Part shown: positions 1 to 7,835 of the stretch, piece after piece
Position numbering within the stretch: the first letter of the stretch is position 1
Layout: each line of letters begins with the position of its first letter
NCBI GenBank assembly: GCA_002733665.1
Contig: NVWM01000009.1
Coordinates: 32,828-96,827 of the forward strand
Length of the DNA: 64,000 nt
Direction of reading: 5' to 3'
From: Lutibacter sp.
Lineage (GTDB): Bacteria; Bacteroidota; Bacteroidia; Flavobacteriales; Flavobacteriaceae
The notes under the pieces: model-generated
The model's input: the letters and a program-made list of their open reading frames with translations, nothing else
Told to the model about the DNA's origin: nothing
Databases searched by the model: none
Program-made: the position numbers and the translations under genes

Positions 1-2
1 CT

Positions 3-620
3 GTAGTTGATGGAAATTGGATTGCAAGTGTTGAAAAGGGCGCTTCGGTAAATTTTAATAATATTCAGTTTAATCCGCACGCACATGGTACGCATACAGA
101 ATGTATAGGTCATATTACCAAAGAATTTCATAGTATAAATGATGCTGTAAAAACCTTCTTTTTTATTGCTGAATTGATTTCTATTTCGCCAAAGATTCAA
201 GAAAACGGAGATAAAATTATTACGAAAGCACAGTTGCAAACTTTATTGAATGATAAAAAAGTTGATGCATTGGTTATTCGCACGCTACCTAATAAAAAGG
301 AAAAGAAATCACATCAATACTCGAATACTAATCCACCTTTTTTAGCAGAGAATGCGGCAGAATATATCAAAGAAATAGGATTGAAGCATTTGTTAATTGA
401 CTTACCATCAGTCGATAAAGAAAAAGATGAAGGAAAATTATTGGCGCATAAGGCTTTTTGGAATTATCATGGAGAGCAACGATTAGATGCGACTATTACA
501 GAGTTTGTTTATATAAAAAACACCGTAAAAGATGGAGCATATTTATTGAATTTACAAATAGCCTCTTTTGTAAATGATGCATCGCCAAGTAAGCCAGTTT
601 TGTATAAATTAATGGGATGA
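3..620 (+). CDS. Cyclase family protein, 5'-truncated by the window edge
   Basis: The frame is open from the first bases and ends at a TGA at 618-620, so the gene begins before the window. Near the visible N-terminus it has HAHGTHTE, matching the HxGTHxD-type metal-binding motif of the cyclase/kynurenine formamidase family (metal-dependent amide or ester hydrolases). A later stretch ends in LLIDLPSVDKE, typical of the second half of the fold. The stop overlaps the ATG of the next gene by four bases, so the two are probably co-transcribed. The family assignment is solid; the substrate is unknown, since only some members act on N-formylkynurenine. Confidence 0.8.
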   Translation, partial: VVDGNWIASVEKGASVNFNNIQFNPHAHGTHTECIGHITKEFHSINDAVKTFFFIAELISISPKIQENGDKIITKAQLQTLLNDKKVDALVIRTLPNKKEKKSHQYSNTNPPFLAENAAEYIKEIGLKHLLIDLPSVDKEKDEGKLLAHKAFWNYHGEQRLDATITEFVYIKNTVKDGAYLLNLQIASFVNDASPSKPVLYKLMG

Positions 621-982
621 ATATAGAACAATACAGGGACTATTGCTTATCTAAAAAAGGTGTTACAGAACATTTTCCTTTTAATGAAACAACACTTGTT
701 TTTAAAGTTATGGGAAAAATGTTTGCCTTATGCGGATTGGAACGTCATCCTTTTGGCGTAAATTTGAAATGCGATCCTGAGCGTTCGATTGAATTGAGAG
801 AAGAACACGAATCTTCAATTATGGGAGCATTTCATATGAGTAAAAAGCATTGGAATACTGTTGTGCCAAATACCTCATTTTCTGATGATTTTTTTATAGA
901 ATTAATTGATCATTCGTATGATTTAGTTGTAAAAGGGTTGACAAAGAAATTAAGAACAGAATTAGAAAAAATAAAAGAATAA
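617..982 (+). CDS. MmcQ/YjbR-like protein
   Basis: 121 residues, the usual length for the MmcQ/YjbR (CyaY-like fold) family. Recognisable features are the N-terminal YCLSKKGVTEHFPF, a central KMFALCGLE and the late HMSKKHWNTV, the conserved core of these proteins. They are often annotated as DNA-binding from the double-wing fold, but the biochemical role is not settled. The ATG overlaps the stop of the upstream cyclase-family gene (ATGA), suggesting translational coupling. Confidence 0.85.
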   Translation: MNIEQYRDYCLSKKGVTEHFPFNETTLVFKVMGKMFALCGLERHPFGVNLKCDPERSIELREEHESSIMGAFHMSKKHWNTVVPNTSFSDDFFIELIDHSYDLVVKGLTKKLRTELEKIKE

Positions 983-1240
983 ATGAAAAAAACACTATTA
1001 TTTTTAGGAATGTTTTAGTGCTGATAAGTTGTAAAACAGAAACAGTTTCAGATAAATTGTCTACAATCCTATAAAATCGGAGAATTAAAAATAAGGGAAC
1101 TTCGTGAAAAAGCAGCATCAGAATTAGGCACCAACTTTGATATTCGCAAATTTCACGAAGTTATTTTAGAATTAGGAACTGTAACCCTCACAATCCTTGA
1201 AAATAGAATTAATAACTATATAGAGAACGCTAAAAAGTAG
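983..1240 (+). pseudogene. Remnant of a DUF885-family lipoprotein gene
   Basis: Two ends of one gene are visible and the middle is missing. At 983 an ATG begins a signal peptide (MKKTLLFLGM) that hits a stop at 1016; in the next frame, from 1015, it continues as LVLISCKTETVSDKLS, an intact lipobox, so one T is missing from a short T run. From 1064 a 58-codon open stretch reads QSYKIGELKIRELREKAA, then FDIRKFHEVIL and ends at a TAG at 1238-1240. That matches the extreme C-terminus of DUF885 proteins, which are usually around 550-600 residues, so roughly 1.6 kb has been lost. I infer a decayed gene with a large internal deletion plus a frameshift. Confidence 0.75.
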
Positions 1241-1257
1241 GATTGATTGCTTTTAAC

Positions 1258-2361
1258 TTAGCCAATAATTTTTTGTTGACTTTTATGAAAGGCATCTGCT
1301 TGTTGTTGCATTAATTCGCGCGCTTTTTTGCGCTTATAATCATACAACTCTTCTTCTTCAGAAATGTCTGCATATACTTTCTCGTTAAGCGATATATCTG
1401 TTTGTAACATTTCTTTCCGTTGATTTACTTTTTGTGTAACCCAAACTTTTACGGCATCTTCAGCATCTTGAAGTTTAAAGTCATATTCACCTTTTGGCGA
1501 TAATAATTTTGCAAAAATTGGCGAAGTTTCAATAGCAAGAAATAACAGAAATATAAAAAATGAAGGCAGCCAAGGAAGTGAATTTAGTGCATTTACTCTG
1601 GCCATTAATCCGTCAAAACCATCAATGATTGGTTGCGTTGTTGTTTCTTGATTTTTTTGTTGAGAAATTAATGTTGCAATTTGAGTTTCTTTAGCAGATA
1701 TTTTTTCTTTATTTTCTGATTTTAATAGTTGCAATTCTTGTAAAGTAGCATCGTGTTTTTCACGTTTCTCTTTATATACAGGGCCTTTGCCAAGTAATTT
1801 TGTTCCTTCTCTTCCTTCGGCTTCAGCAATATAGGTTTCGTATAAAGTGTTTGCGCTAGTTTCTTTAGTGTTGATTTCTTGTTTTAATTGATTTATTTCT
1901 CCTTGAATTGAAGTAATTTCTGGAGTATATTGATTCGCTATTTGTTCTTTATTAGCAAGTGTTAGTTCGTTTTTTTGTTCCAATAAAACTTGATTGATTT
2001 CTTTTTCGAAAATCTTTAATTCCAACGGTTTTGCAATCACAACAGCAATAATAACTGCCAATATTATTCTAGGAATTGCCTGTTTTATTTCGCTCCATTT
2101 AGTATCACTTTTTTTGATTGTTGATACTATAAACCTATCTAAATTGAAGATTAATAATCCCCAAATCAATCCAAAGAAAATTGAAGCGTACAAATTGTCA
2201 AAAACGGTGTAAAGCGCATAACTGGCTGCAATTGTAGCCATAACAGCAGTAAAAAATACAGTTCCTCCAATTCCAGCAAATTTGGTTTGCTCGGCTTTTG
2301 AACTATTTTGAAGTATATCGGTGTCAGCGCCAGAGCACATCCAGAAAAATTGTTTAAGCAT
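1258..2361 (-). CDS. DUF4407 domain-containing membrane protein
   Basis: 367 residues opening with MLKQFFWMCSGADTDILQ, the signature of DUF4407. Two pairs of membrane segments are evident: about residues 30-85 and a single span near 90-110, then another near 255-285 after a long charged coiled coil (about 115-245, rich in E, K, Q). The C-terminal tail is charged and cytoplasmic-looking. The architecture suggests an inner-membrane protein with a large helical periplasmic or cytoplasmic domain. No function is established for the family. Confidence 0.85.
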   Translation of the reverse strand: MLKQFFWMCSGADTDILQNSSKAEQTKFAGIGGTVFFTAVMATIAASYALYTVFDNLYASIFFGLIWGLLIFNLDRFIVSTIKKSDTKWSEIKQAIPRIILAVIIAVVIAKPLELKIFEKEINQVLLEQKNELTLANKEQIANQYTPEITSIQGEINQLKQEINTKETSANTLYETYIAEAEGREGTKLLGKGPVYKEKREKHDATLQELQLLKSENKEKISAKETQIATLISQQKNQETTTQPIIDGFDGLMARVNALNSLPWLPSFFIFLLFLAIETSPIFAKLLSPKGEYDFKLQDAEDAVKVWVTQKVNQRKEMLQTDISLNEKVYADISEEEELYDYKRKKARELMQQQADAFHKSQQKIIG

Positions 2362-2430
2362 CGTGAGTAAGTTTCTTATATAACGATGCTTAAAGGTGAA
2401 ATGTTACATTGGAAATGAAAATAATAATAT

Positions 2431-2940
2431 TTAAGATAAATCATTAATGAATAATCGTAATTCATCAGGATCATTTGGAATGAATATATTTCTTTCATGT
2501 TTAAAACCCAACCGTTCTAATAGATTAGAAGATTTTACATTGTCAAGCGTTGTTATTGCTGCGATTTTATCAATTTTCAAGGTGCTTTTTGCAAAGTCAA
2601 GAACTCCTTTAGATGATTCAAACGCAAATCCTTTTCCTTGATATTCTTTTAAAAAAGAAAAACCAATATCCATAAATTCCAATCCATCTCTATCGATTAA
2701 ACCACACATTCCAATAGGTGTTTTACTATCCTTTAGGGAAACTAAATAGAATCCAAAACCTTGAGATTCATACTCTTTGATAATTTTATTAGTGATGTGT
2801 TTCTTGGCATCAGCAATAGATTTTATGTTTTTATCAGGAATAAATTGTAGGTATGTTGGGTCGTTCACCAATTCGTAAAAAAAAGGAGCTTCATTAATTG
2901 TAATTTCTGTAATTGTAAGTCGTTCGGTTTCTATTCTCAT
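2431..2940 (-). CDS. GNAT family N-acetyltransferase (RimJ/RimL type)
   Basis: 169 residues starting MRIETERLTITEIT, the standard opening of the RimJ/RimL-like acetyltransferase_3 group. The acetyl-CoA-binding region is seen as EYQGKGFAFESSKGVLDFA (motif A, Q/RxxGxG/A-like) and the late SNLLERLGFKHE is the conserved C-terminal element. It would transfer an acetyl group from acetyl-CoA to an amine; the acceptor cannot be told from sequence. It stands alone, convergent with no neighbour, and a second related acetyltransferase lies at 5294-5830. Confidence 0.88.
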   Translation of the reverse strand: MRIETERLTITEITINEAPFFYELVNDPTYLQFIPDKNIKSIADAKKHITNKIIKEYESQGFGFYLVSLKDSKTPIGMCGLIDRDGLEFMDIGFSFLKEYQGKGFAFESSKGVLDFAKSTLKIDKIAAITTLDNVKSSNLLERLGFKHERNIFIPNDPDELRLFINDLS

Positions 2941-2991
2941 CTTCCAAAAATAATGATTCTTAATTTATAATCAAATTAGTTGGAATAACTG

Positions 2992-2999
2992 TAAATTTG
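2992..2999 (+). promoter_or_regulatory. Candidate -7 element for the PhnA-domain gene
   Basis: TAAATTTG matches the Bacteroidota -7 consensus TAnnTTTG and lies 22 bases before the ATG at 3022. No TTG is seen at the usual -33 spacing. Confidence 0.4.
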
Positions 3000-3021
3000 T
3001 AATTCTAAAAAAAGAAATTAA

Positions 3022-3600
3022 ATGAGTTTACTAGAAGATTTACAAGCACGAAGTGGAAATAAATGCGAAATCTGCACATCAAAAGATAGTTTAAGTATTT
3101 ATGAAGTCAAGCCAACTTCTACAGGAGGACTCGATGGAAGTTTATTGGCTTGTGAAACATGTGTTGGTCAAATTGATAATCCTGATACTACAGATGCTAA
3201 CCATTGGCGATGCTTAAATGATAGTATGTGGAGTGAATATCAAGCAGTTCAAGTTGTTGCTTGGCGTATGCTTTCTCGTTTAAAATCTGAAGGTTGGCCT
3301 CAAGACTTATTGGATATGTTATATCTTGAAGATGATGTACTTCGGTTTGCAAAAGTAACAGGAGAAGGTCTTGATGAGAGCGAAAAAATAATTCATAGAG
3401 ATGTAAATGGTACAATTCTACAGGCTGGAGATTCTGTTGTTCTTGTAAAAGATTTGAAAGTTAAAGGTTCTAGTTTGGTTGCCAAACAAGGAACTGCTGT
3501 ACGTAGAATTTCATTAGATCAAGATAATGCTGAATTTATTGAAGGCAAAGTTGGTCCTACTCAGATTGTGATTATCACAAAATATGTAAAGAAATTGTAG
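3022..3600 (+). CDS. PhnA domain-containing protein
   Basis: 192 residues. The N-terminus has a zinc-ribbon-like pair, CEIC (about 15-18) and CETC (about 40-43), and the C-terminus has the PhnA/YjdM domain (GTILQAGDSVVLVKDLKVKG, then VAKQGTAVRRI and a final IVIITKYVKKL). The Bacteroidota form is longer than E. coli YjdM because of a helical stretch between the two parts. Despite the historical name, members are not shown to act in phosphonate breakdown. No phosphonate genes are nearby. Confidence 0.85.
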   Translation: MSLLEDLQARSGNKCEICTSKDSLSIYEVKPTSTGGLDGSLLACETCVGQIDNPDTTDANHWRCLNDSMWSEYQAVQVVAWRMLSRLKSEGWPQDLLDMLYLEDDVLRFAKVTGEGLDESEKIIHRDVNGTILQAGDSVVLVKDLKVKGSSLVAKQGTAVRRISLDQDNAEFIEGKVGPTQIVIITKYVKKL

Positions 3601-3605
3601 CATTT

Positions 3606-3672
3606 GTCATTCCCGTGAAAACGGGAATCTATTTTTATGTTATTGTGGATTCCGTATCAAGACTGAATGACG
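3606..3672. repeat. REP-like palindromic element, diverged right half
   Basis: The left part (3606-3629) is itself a hairpin beginning GTCATTCCCG and ending CGGGAATC. The right part (about 3648-3672) carries GGATTCCG and GAATGAC, the expected complement of the left part but degraded. It is the same family as the perfect copy at 25837-25903 and sits between convergent genes. Confidence 0.7.
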
Positions 3673-3674
3673 GA

Positions 3675-4334
3675 TTATTTAATTTTTGCAATAGATAAAG
3701 TTGCTTTTGCACCTGTAGCCAAAAGCCATTCGTTTGCCGAGATAACTTCTGCATTGTCATCAAAAATCATGAATCCTGCGGTATTAGGTCCGGATGAACC
3801 TTGATTCAATGCCTTGAAAGAAATAACATTTAACCCTTCTGAAAGCGGTAAGGTAAACTGCTGAAATGTACCTGTTAATACGAGACTTTTAATTACAGGA
3901 ACATCGTTTAAATAAATGGTAACTTCATCACCATCAGGATATTGAAAGTCGCGGCATACAATCGTTATATTTTTAGACTTGCTAACAAATCCTCCTAAAT
4001 ATTTATCAATCTTTGTATATTCTTTCTTGATTTCTCCTTGTTGCTTTGCAACTTTGTGCTTGTGTAATTCTTCTGGAGTTATGATTCCGTCATGTCTTGG
4101 AATATTCTTTTTTTCGTCTTCAAGTTGCTTTTTTAATACTTCTTTTATTGCGTCTTCTTTTGACGCTTCATTAGAAGTTCGAGGGTCGTTAAACTCATGT
4201 TTTTCAACCTCAATTTCTGGCGGAATATTGATACTGTGAGATTTACCATCCGTATTGTCTAACTGTGCAAATAACGTTGCACTGCTCAATAGAAAGCAAC
4301 TAAAAAAAGTAATTTTTATAAGTCTTGATATCAT
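3675..4334 (-). CDS. Secreted protein of unknown function
   Basis: 219 residues with a clear Sec signal peptide (hydrophobic core FFSCFLLSSATLFA, cleavage after AQ region). A charged low-complexity segment (about 40-115, rich in E, K, H) follows, then a beta-rich C-terminal domain with RDFQYPDGDEVTIYLND, LPLSEGLNVISFKALNQG and NEWLLATGAKATLSI. That C-terminal pattern recurs in secreted proteins of Flavobacteria, but I do not know a function. It is probably periplasmic or surface-associated. Confidence 0.75.
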   Translation of the reverse strand: MISRLIKITFFSCFLLSSATLFAQLDNTDGKSHSINIPPEIEVEKHEFNDPRTSNEASKEDAIKEVLKKQLEDEKKNIPRHDGIITPEELHKHKVAKQQGEIKKEYTKIDKYLGGFVSKSKNITIVCRDFQYPDGDEVTIYLNDVPVIKSLVLTGTFQQFTLPLSEGLNVISFKALNQGSSGPNTAGFMIFDDNAEVISANEWLLATGAKATLSIAKIK

Positions 4335-4419
4335 AATTCTCTGCGAAAATAGTATGTTTTAACTAAACAGTAGTTAAGAAAATTATAAATATCAAAAATA
4401 GTGCCGAGAAGTTTGGGTG

Positions 4420-5226
4420 TTAATATTTGCAAAATTGACTAGTCAACCTCTTAGCTTTAGGGTCACCTAAAGAAGCGGCCATTTTTATATCATTACAAGC
4501 TCCAAATTTATCTCCATTAGCAAATTTTGCGTCTGCTCTATTGCGAATTGCATTAAAATAATTTGGCAAGTGTGTTATAGCCTTAGAGTAAAATGAAATT
4601 GCTAGATCATATTTTTTATTTTGAAAATATATATATCCTAAATTATTATAAGCCAAATAATTTGTCGGGTCAAGTTTTATAGCATAATTGTAATTTTCAA
4701 TTGCTTTTTCCTCGTTTCCTTTTTTGTCATATACTCTTGCCAAATTAGAGTAAGAAACAGTCCATTTTGGTTTTAGTTCAATGGTCTTAAGAATATCAGA
4801 TTTGGCTTTATCATACTCTTCAATTTCGGTGTAAATTGTTGACCTATCCATATATCCGAACACAAATTGAGGATTTAATTCTATCACTTTAGTAAAATCT
4901 TCAATAGACTTATTAAATTGATTTAGTCTATCGTAGCAGCCTCCGCGATAGTAATATGGAGCAAATTCGTTTGGAAAAAAAATAATACATTTTGAAAAAT
5001 CCTTAATTGCAGATTTACAATCATCAATTTCCAAGAATAGCATTCCACGTTGATAATAACTTTGACCATTCAGAGTGTCGAGTTTAATTGTTAACGTTGC
5101 ATTTTCAATTTTGGATATTATAAGTTTAGAGTTTGGATTGTTAATTGGATTACTATTAGGTTCAGGAATTTGGCTATAAACGAGAACTGATGTGAATAAA
5201 AAATATATTAATTGGATTGTTCTCAT
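4420..5226 (-). CDS. Tetratricopeptide repeat protein, exported
   Basis: 268 residues with an N-terminal signal peptide (IQLIYFLFTSVLVYSQ) and about five TPR units from residue 55 onward. Repeats can be followed through YYQRGMLFLEIDDCKSAIKD, FAPYYYRGGCYDRLNQFNKS, WTVSYSNLARVYDKKGNEEK and YLAYNNLGYIYFQNKKYDLA. The end, GACNDIKMAASLGDPKAKRL, resembles the closing repeat of many Bacteroidota TPR lipoproteins. It is probably a periplasmic protein-protein interaction scaffold; the partner is unknown. Confidence 0.85.
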   Translation of the reverse strand: MRTIQLIYFLFTSVLVYSQIPEPNSNPINNPNSKLIISKIENATLTIKLDTLNGQSYYQRGMLFLEIDDCKSAIKDFSKCIIFFPNEFAPYYYRGGCYDRLNQFNKSIEDFTKVIELNPQFVFGYMDRSTIYTEIEEYDKAKSDILKTIELKPKWTVSYSNLARVYDKKGNEEKAIENYNYAIKLDPTNYLAYNNLGYIYFQNKKYDLAISFYSKAITHLPNYFNAIRNRADAKFANGDKFGACNDIKMAASLGDPKAKRLTSQFCKY

Positions 5227-5293
5227 GTTTTGTTGATAGTTATTTTATAACTCGAAAACGAAGTTACTGAATTGAAATGACAAACTCATAAAT

Positions 5294-5830
5294 TTAAAAC
5301 TCAATCTTATATGCAACACATTCTTTTAATTTACTGTCATCAGCGATTGATGGATGCATAAATGTAGCATGTTTCTTCATGCCTATTTTCTCCATTACAT
5401 GATAGGATTTAACATTTAATAAAGGAGCAATGGCGTAAACAGTTTTTAACTTTAAGGTTTTAAACCCATATTCCAAACATCTTTTTGCGCCTTCCGTTGC
5501 ATAACCTTTAAACCACAAACTCTTTTTTAATCGCCAACCAATATCTACAAATGGATTTTCAAATCCTGCATCATATTCTTGCTTTGACAATCCTATAAAA
5601 CCTATCAATTCATTAGTTTCTAGAATTTCAACGGCATAATAGCAATAGCCATTTTCGGCAAATTTCCGTTGCCTTGTGGTTATGAATTCCGCTGTTTGTT
5701 CTTTTGATAGCGTAGAAGGAAAAAATTCCATCACTTCTTTATCGCCACAGATTTCAGCCATAGCATCTAAGTCGGTAGTCGACCACTCTCGGAAACCTAA
5801 TCTTGATGAGGTGAAAATGTAGTTTTTCAT
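5294..5830 (-). CDS. GNAT family N-acetyltransferase
   Basis: 178 residues of the acetyltransferase_3 (RimJ/RimL) type: opening TSSRLGFREWSTTDLDAM, a central DIGWRLKKSLWFKGYATEGA that contains the acetyl-CoA-binding loop, and the late SYHVMEKIGMKKHATF. The acceptor is unknown. The 5' flank is free of genes on the same strand and a REP-like inverted repeat lies just upstream at 5850-5953. Confidence 0.88.
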   Translation of the reverse strand: MKNYIFTSSRLGFREWSTTDLDAMAEICGDKEVMEFFPSTLSKEQTAEFITTRQRKFAENGYCYYAVEILETNELIGFIGLSKQEYDAGFENPFVDIGWRLKKSLWFKGYATEGAKRCLEYGFKTLKLKTVYAIAPLLNVKSYHVMEKIGMKKHATFMHPSIADDSKLKECVAYKIEF

Positions 5831-5849
5831 TTGAAATTAATTTCTTTTA

Positions 5850-5953
5850 GTCACTTCGAGCGCAGTCGAGAAGTCGCACCCTAAAAATCACGAATAGAAA
5901 ATTTGAAATCGTATAGCAATATGATGCGATTTCTCCTAATTGTCGAAATGACA
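5850..5953. repeat. REP-like inverted repeat (TCGAGCGCAGTCGA type)
   Basis: The left arm at about 5850-5878 contains TTCGAGCGCAGTCGAGAAGT. The right arm at about 5925-5953 contains ATTTCTCCTAATTGTCGAAA and ends AATGACA. The arms are imperfect complements separated by about 46 AT-rich bases. It fills the gap between two minus-strand genes. Confidence 0.6.
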
Positions 5954-5970
5954 TTTAATTGGTAAAATTA

Positions 5971-7359
5971 TTATTTACTCATTTCTGTAAAATATTTGTA
6001 GAAATAAGGAATCGTTTCAATCCCTTTCAAGTAATTGAATATCCCAAAATGTTCGTTTGGCGAATGAATAGCATCACTATTCAAACCAAATCCCATTAAA
6101 ATAGTTTTACTTTTTAATTCTTCTTCAAATAATGAAACAATAGGAATAGATCCACCACTTCGTTGTGGAATTGCAGGAACACCAAAAGTTTCGGTATAGG
6201 CTTTATTGGCTGCTTGATACGCAATAGTATCAATAGGAGTTACATAACCTTCACCTCCATGATGAGGTGTCACTTTTATAGTAACAGATTTCGGTGCGAT
6301 ACTTTCAAAATGATTTTTGAAAAGTTCCGTAATATCTTCCCATTTTTGATTCGGTACCAATCGCATAGAAATCTTAGCAAATGCCTGAGAAGCAATTACT
6401 GTTTTAGCACCTTCGCCCATATATCCTCCCCAAATTCCGTTTACATCAAGTGTTGGTCTTATTGAGTTGCGTTCATTAGTCGTGTACCCTTTTTCACCAT
6501 ATACTTCTTCTATATCCAAGGCTTTTTTATAGTTATCCAATGAAAACGGTGCTTTTGCCATTTCTGCACGTTCATCAGTAGATAAATTTTCCACATTATC
6601 ATAAAAACCAGGAATTGTAATATGGTTATTATCATCGTGTAATGAAGCAATCATTTTGGTTAAAATATTTATTGGATTGGCAACTGCTCCTCCGTACAAT
6701 CCTGAATGTAAATCACGATTTGGACCAGTAACTTCAACTTCCACATAACTCAATCCACGCAAGCCAGTTGTTATTGAAGGGATGTCGTTTGCTATCATTC
6801 CAGTATCAGAAATTAAGATAATATCGTTGGCAAGTTTTTCTTGATTTCGTTTTACATACCAACTTAAACTTTCTGAACCAACTTCTTCTTCGCCTTCAAT
6901 CATAAATTTGACATTACAAGGCAATTGATTGGTTGAAGTCATAAATTCCATTGCTTTCACATGCATATACATTTGCCCTTTGTCATCACAAGCACCACGT
7001 GCAAAAATGGCTCCTTCTGGATGGATTTCTGTTGTTTTGATGATAGGTTCAAAAGGAGGAGAGTCCCATAACTCTAGAGGGTCTGCAGGTTGCACGTCGT
7101 AATGTCCATAAACCAAAATAGTTGGTAATTTAGGATTAATGATTTTCTCACCATACACAATTGGATATCCTGGAGTTTCACAAATTTCTACTTTGTCGCA
7201 TCCTGCTTTTTCTAATGCTATTTTTATAACATCTGCAGTTTTTAAAACATCATTTTTATAAGCAACATCTGCACTTATTGATGGTATTTTTAGCAATTCT
7301 ACGAGTTCGTCAAGAAAACGATTTTTGTGTTGATCTATATATGATTTTAAGTTTTTCAT
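5971..7359 (-). CDS. M20 family dipeptidase
   Basis: 462 residues, the usual size for the M20A/CNDP-like metallodipeptidases. Metal-binding and catalytic motifs are visible in order: VYGHYDVQPADPLELW (His and Asp), ARGACDDKGQMYMH (bridging Asp), EGEEEVGSE (catalytic Glu plus metal Glu), a dimerisation-domain segment DLHSGLYGGAVANP, and a C-terminal HSPNEHFG. It hydrolyses dipeptides or small peptides with two zinc ions and is cytoplasmic by lack of a signal peptide. The peptide specificity cannot be told. Confidence 0.92.
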   Translation of the reverse strand: MKNLKSYIDQHKNRFLDELVELLKIPSISADVAYKNDVLKTADVIKIALEKAGCDKVEICETPGYPIVYGEKIINPKLPTILVYGHYDVQPADPLELWDSPPFEPIIKTTEIHPEGAIFARGACDDKGQMYMHVKAMEFMTSTNQLPCNVKFMIEGEEEVGSESLSWYVKRNQEKLANDIILISDTGMIANDIPSITTGLRGLSYVEVEVTGPNRDLHSGLYGGAVANPINILTKMIASLHDDNNHITIPGFYDNVENLSTDERAEMAKAPFSLDNYKKALDIEEVYGEKGYTTNERNSIRPTLDVNGIWGGYMGEGAKTVIASQAFAKISMRLVPNQKWEDITELFKNHFESIAPKSVTIKVTPHHGGEGYVTPIDTIAYQAANKAYTETFGVPAIPQRSGGSIPIVSLFEEELKSKTILMGFGLNSDAIHSPNEHFGIFNYLKGIETIPYFYKYFTEMSK

Positions 7360-7379
7360 TTGGAAAATTTTATGAGACT

Positions 7380-7387
7380 CAAAAGTA
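7380..7387 (-). promoter_or_regulatory. Candidate -7 element for the M20 dipeptidase
   Basis: Read on the minus strand this is TACTTTTG, matching TAnnTTTG, about 20 bases before the start at 7359. No clear -33 TTG is seen. Confidence 0.35.
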
Positions 7388-7408
7388 AGAAAAATATAAC
7401 GTAACCTC

Positions 7409-7438
7409 TTTGTGATTTATAACAATTGTTTATATTTG
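7409..7438 (+). promoter_or_regulatory. Promoter of tRNA-Leu
   Basis: TTTG at 7409-7412 and TATATTTG at 7431-7438 are separated by 18 bases, a full match to the Bacteroidota sigma-ABfr promoter (TTG, about 19 bases, TAnnTTTG). The tRNA begins ten bases further on. Confidence 0.75.
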
Positions 7439-7448
7439 CACACCTTTT

Positions 7449-7530
7449 GCAGGCGTGGTGGAATTGGTAGACACGCTAGACTTAGGATCTAGTGCCTTGC
7501 GGTGTGAGAGTTCGAGTCTCTCCGCCTGTA
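7449..7530 (+). tRNA. tRNA-Leu (anticodon UAG)
   Basis: 82 bases with a long variable arm as expected for a class II tRNA. The acceptor GCAGGCG pairs with CGCCTGT (one G-U), the D-arm region is TGGTGGAATTGGTAGACACG, the anticodon stem is CTAGA/TCTAG around the loop CTTAGGA giving anticodon TAG (reads CUA leucine codons), and the T-arm carries TTCGAGTC. The discriminator is A and CCA is not encoded. A hairpin terminator follows immediately. Confidence 0.96.
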
Positions 7531-7537
7531 CAAAAGA

Positions 7538-7570
7538 AAGAAACTCTTCGGAAACGGAGAGTTTCTTTGG
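7538..7570 (+). terminator. Rho-independent terminator of tRNA-Leu
   Basis: The inverted pair AGAAACTCT / AGAGTTTCT encloses a short TCGGAAACGG loop and is followed by TTGGTTTT. It starts eight bases after the tRNA end. Confidence 0.75.
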
Positions 7571-7585
7571 TTTTAATAGGTTTGG

Positions 7586-7618
7586 GACGAGAAGTTTATC
7601 CTGAGCGAAGTCGAAGGG
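7586..7618. repeat. Partial REP-like element next to tRNA-Leu
   Basis: TATCCTGAGCGAAGTCGAAG is the half-site seen in the TCGA-type REP elements elsewhere in the window (for example 58348-58416 and inside icmF). It lies between the two tRNA 3'-end copies and has no matching right arm. Confidence 0.55.
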
Positions 7619-7642
7619 AGTCTCTCCGCCTGTACAAAAGAA

Positions 7643-7672
7643 AAAAGCTTCTCAATTGAGAAGCTTTTTTAG
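7643..7672 (+). terminator. Second terminator after the tRNA 3'-end copy
   Basis: A perfect palindrome AAAAGCTTCTC / GAGAAGCTTTT with an AATT centre, followed by TTAG. It would end transcription reading through the tRNA region. Confidence 0.75.
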
Positions 7673-7810
7673 TTTAATTAATTGAAATTTGATTAATAAG
7701 TAGTTTTACTATACGCAACACTTGCTTAAACTTCAATAAGCATACAGAAATTATGGTCATTTTAATTTTTTTTAACAAAAATTTAAAATAAAAAGTAACA
7801 TTTGTTTTGT

Positions 7811-7818
7811 TATATTTG
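7811..7818 (+). promoter_or_regulatory. Candidate -7 element for the SulP/carbonic anhydrase group
   Basis: TATATTTG at 7811-7818 matches TAnnTTTG and lies 18 bases before the ATG of the small gene at 7836. The stretch 7673-7810 before it is AT-rich and shows no gene or RNA that I can recognise. Confidence 0.5.
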
Positions 7819-7835
7819 CCTTTCAAAAATTAAGC

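Larger units (their letters stand above)
7514..7643 (+). repeat. 26-bp direct repeat duplicating the tRNA-Leu 3' end
   Basis: A perfect 26-base match occurs at 7514-7539 (inside and just past the tRNA 3' end) and again at 7618-7643. It starts GAGTCTCTCCGCCTGTAC and runs into AAAAGAAA. The 78 bases between hold the tRNA terminator and half of a REP-like element. The second copy has no tRNA body in front of it and runs directly into a second terminator. Confidence 0.85.

Noticed and set aside
894..1118. 74-codon minus-strand frame over the DUF885 remnant
   Set aside because: It overlaps the YjbR-like gene and the pseudogene on the other strand and is low-complexity (runs of F, L, S, I); it is a shadow frame.
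7514..7643. Prophage or integrative element at tRNA-Leu
   Set aside because: The two copies of the tRNA 3' end are only 104 bases apart and enclose no integrase or other gene; at most a scar.
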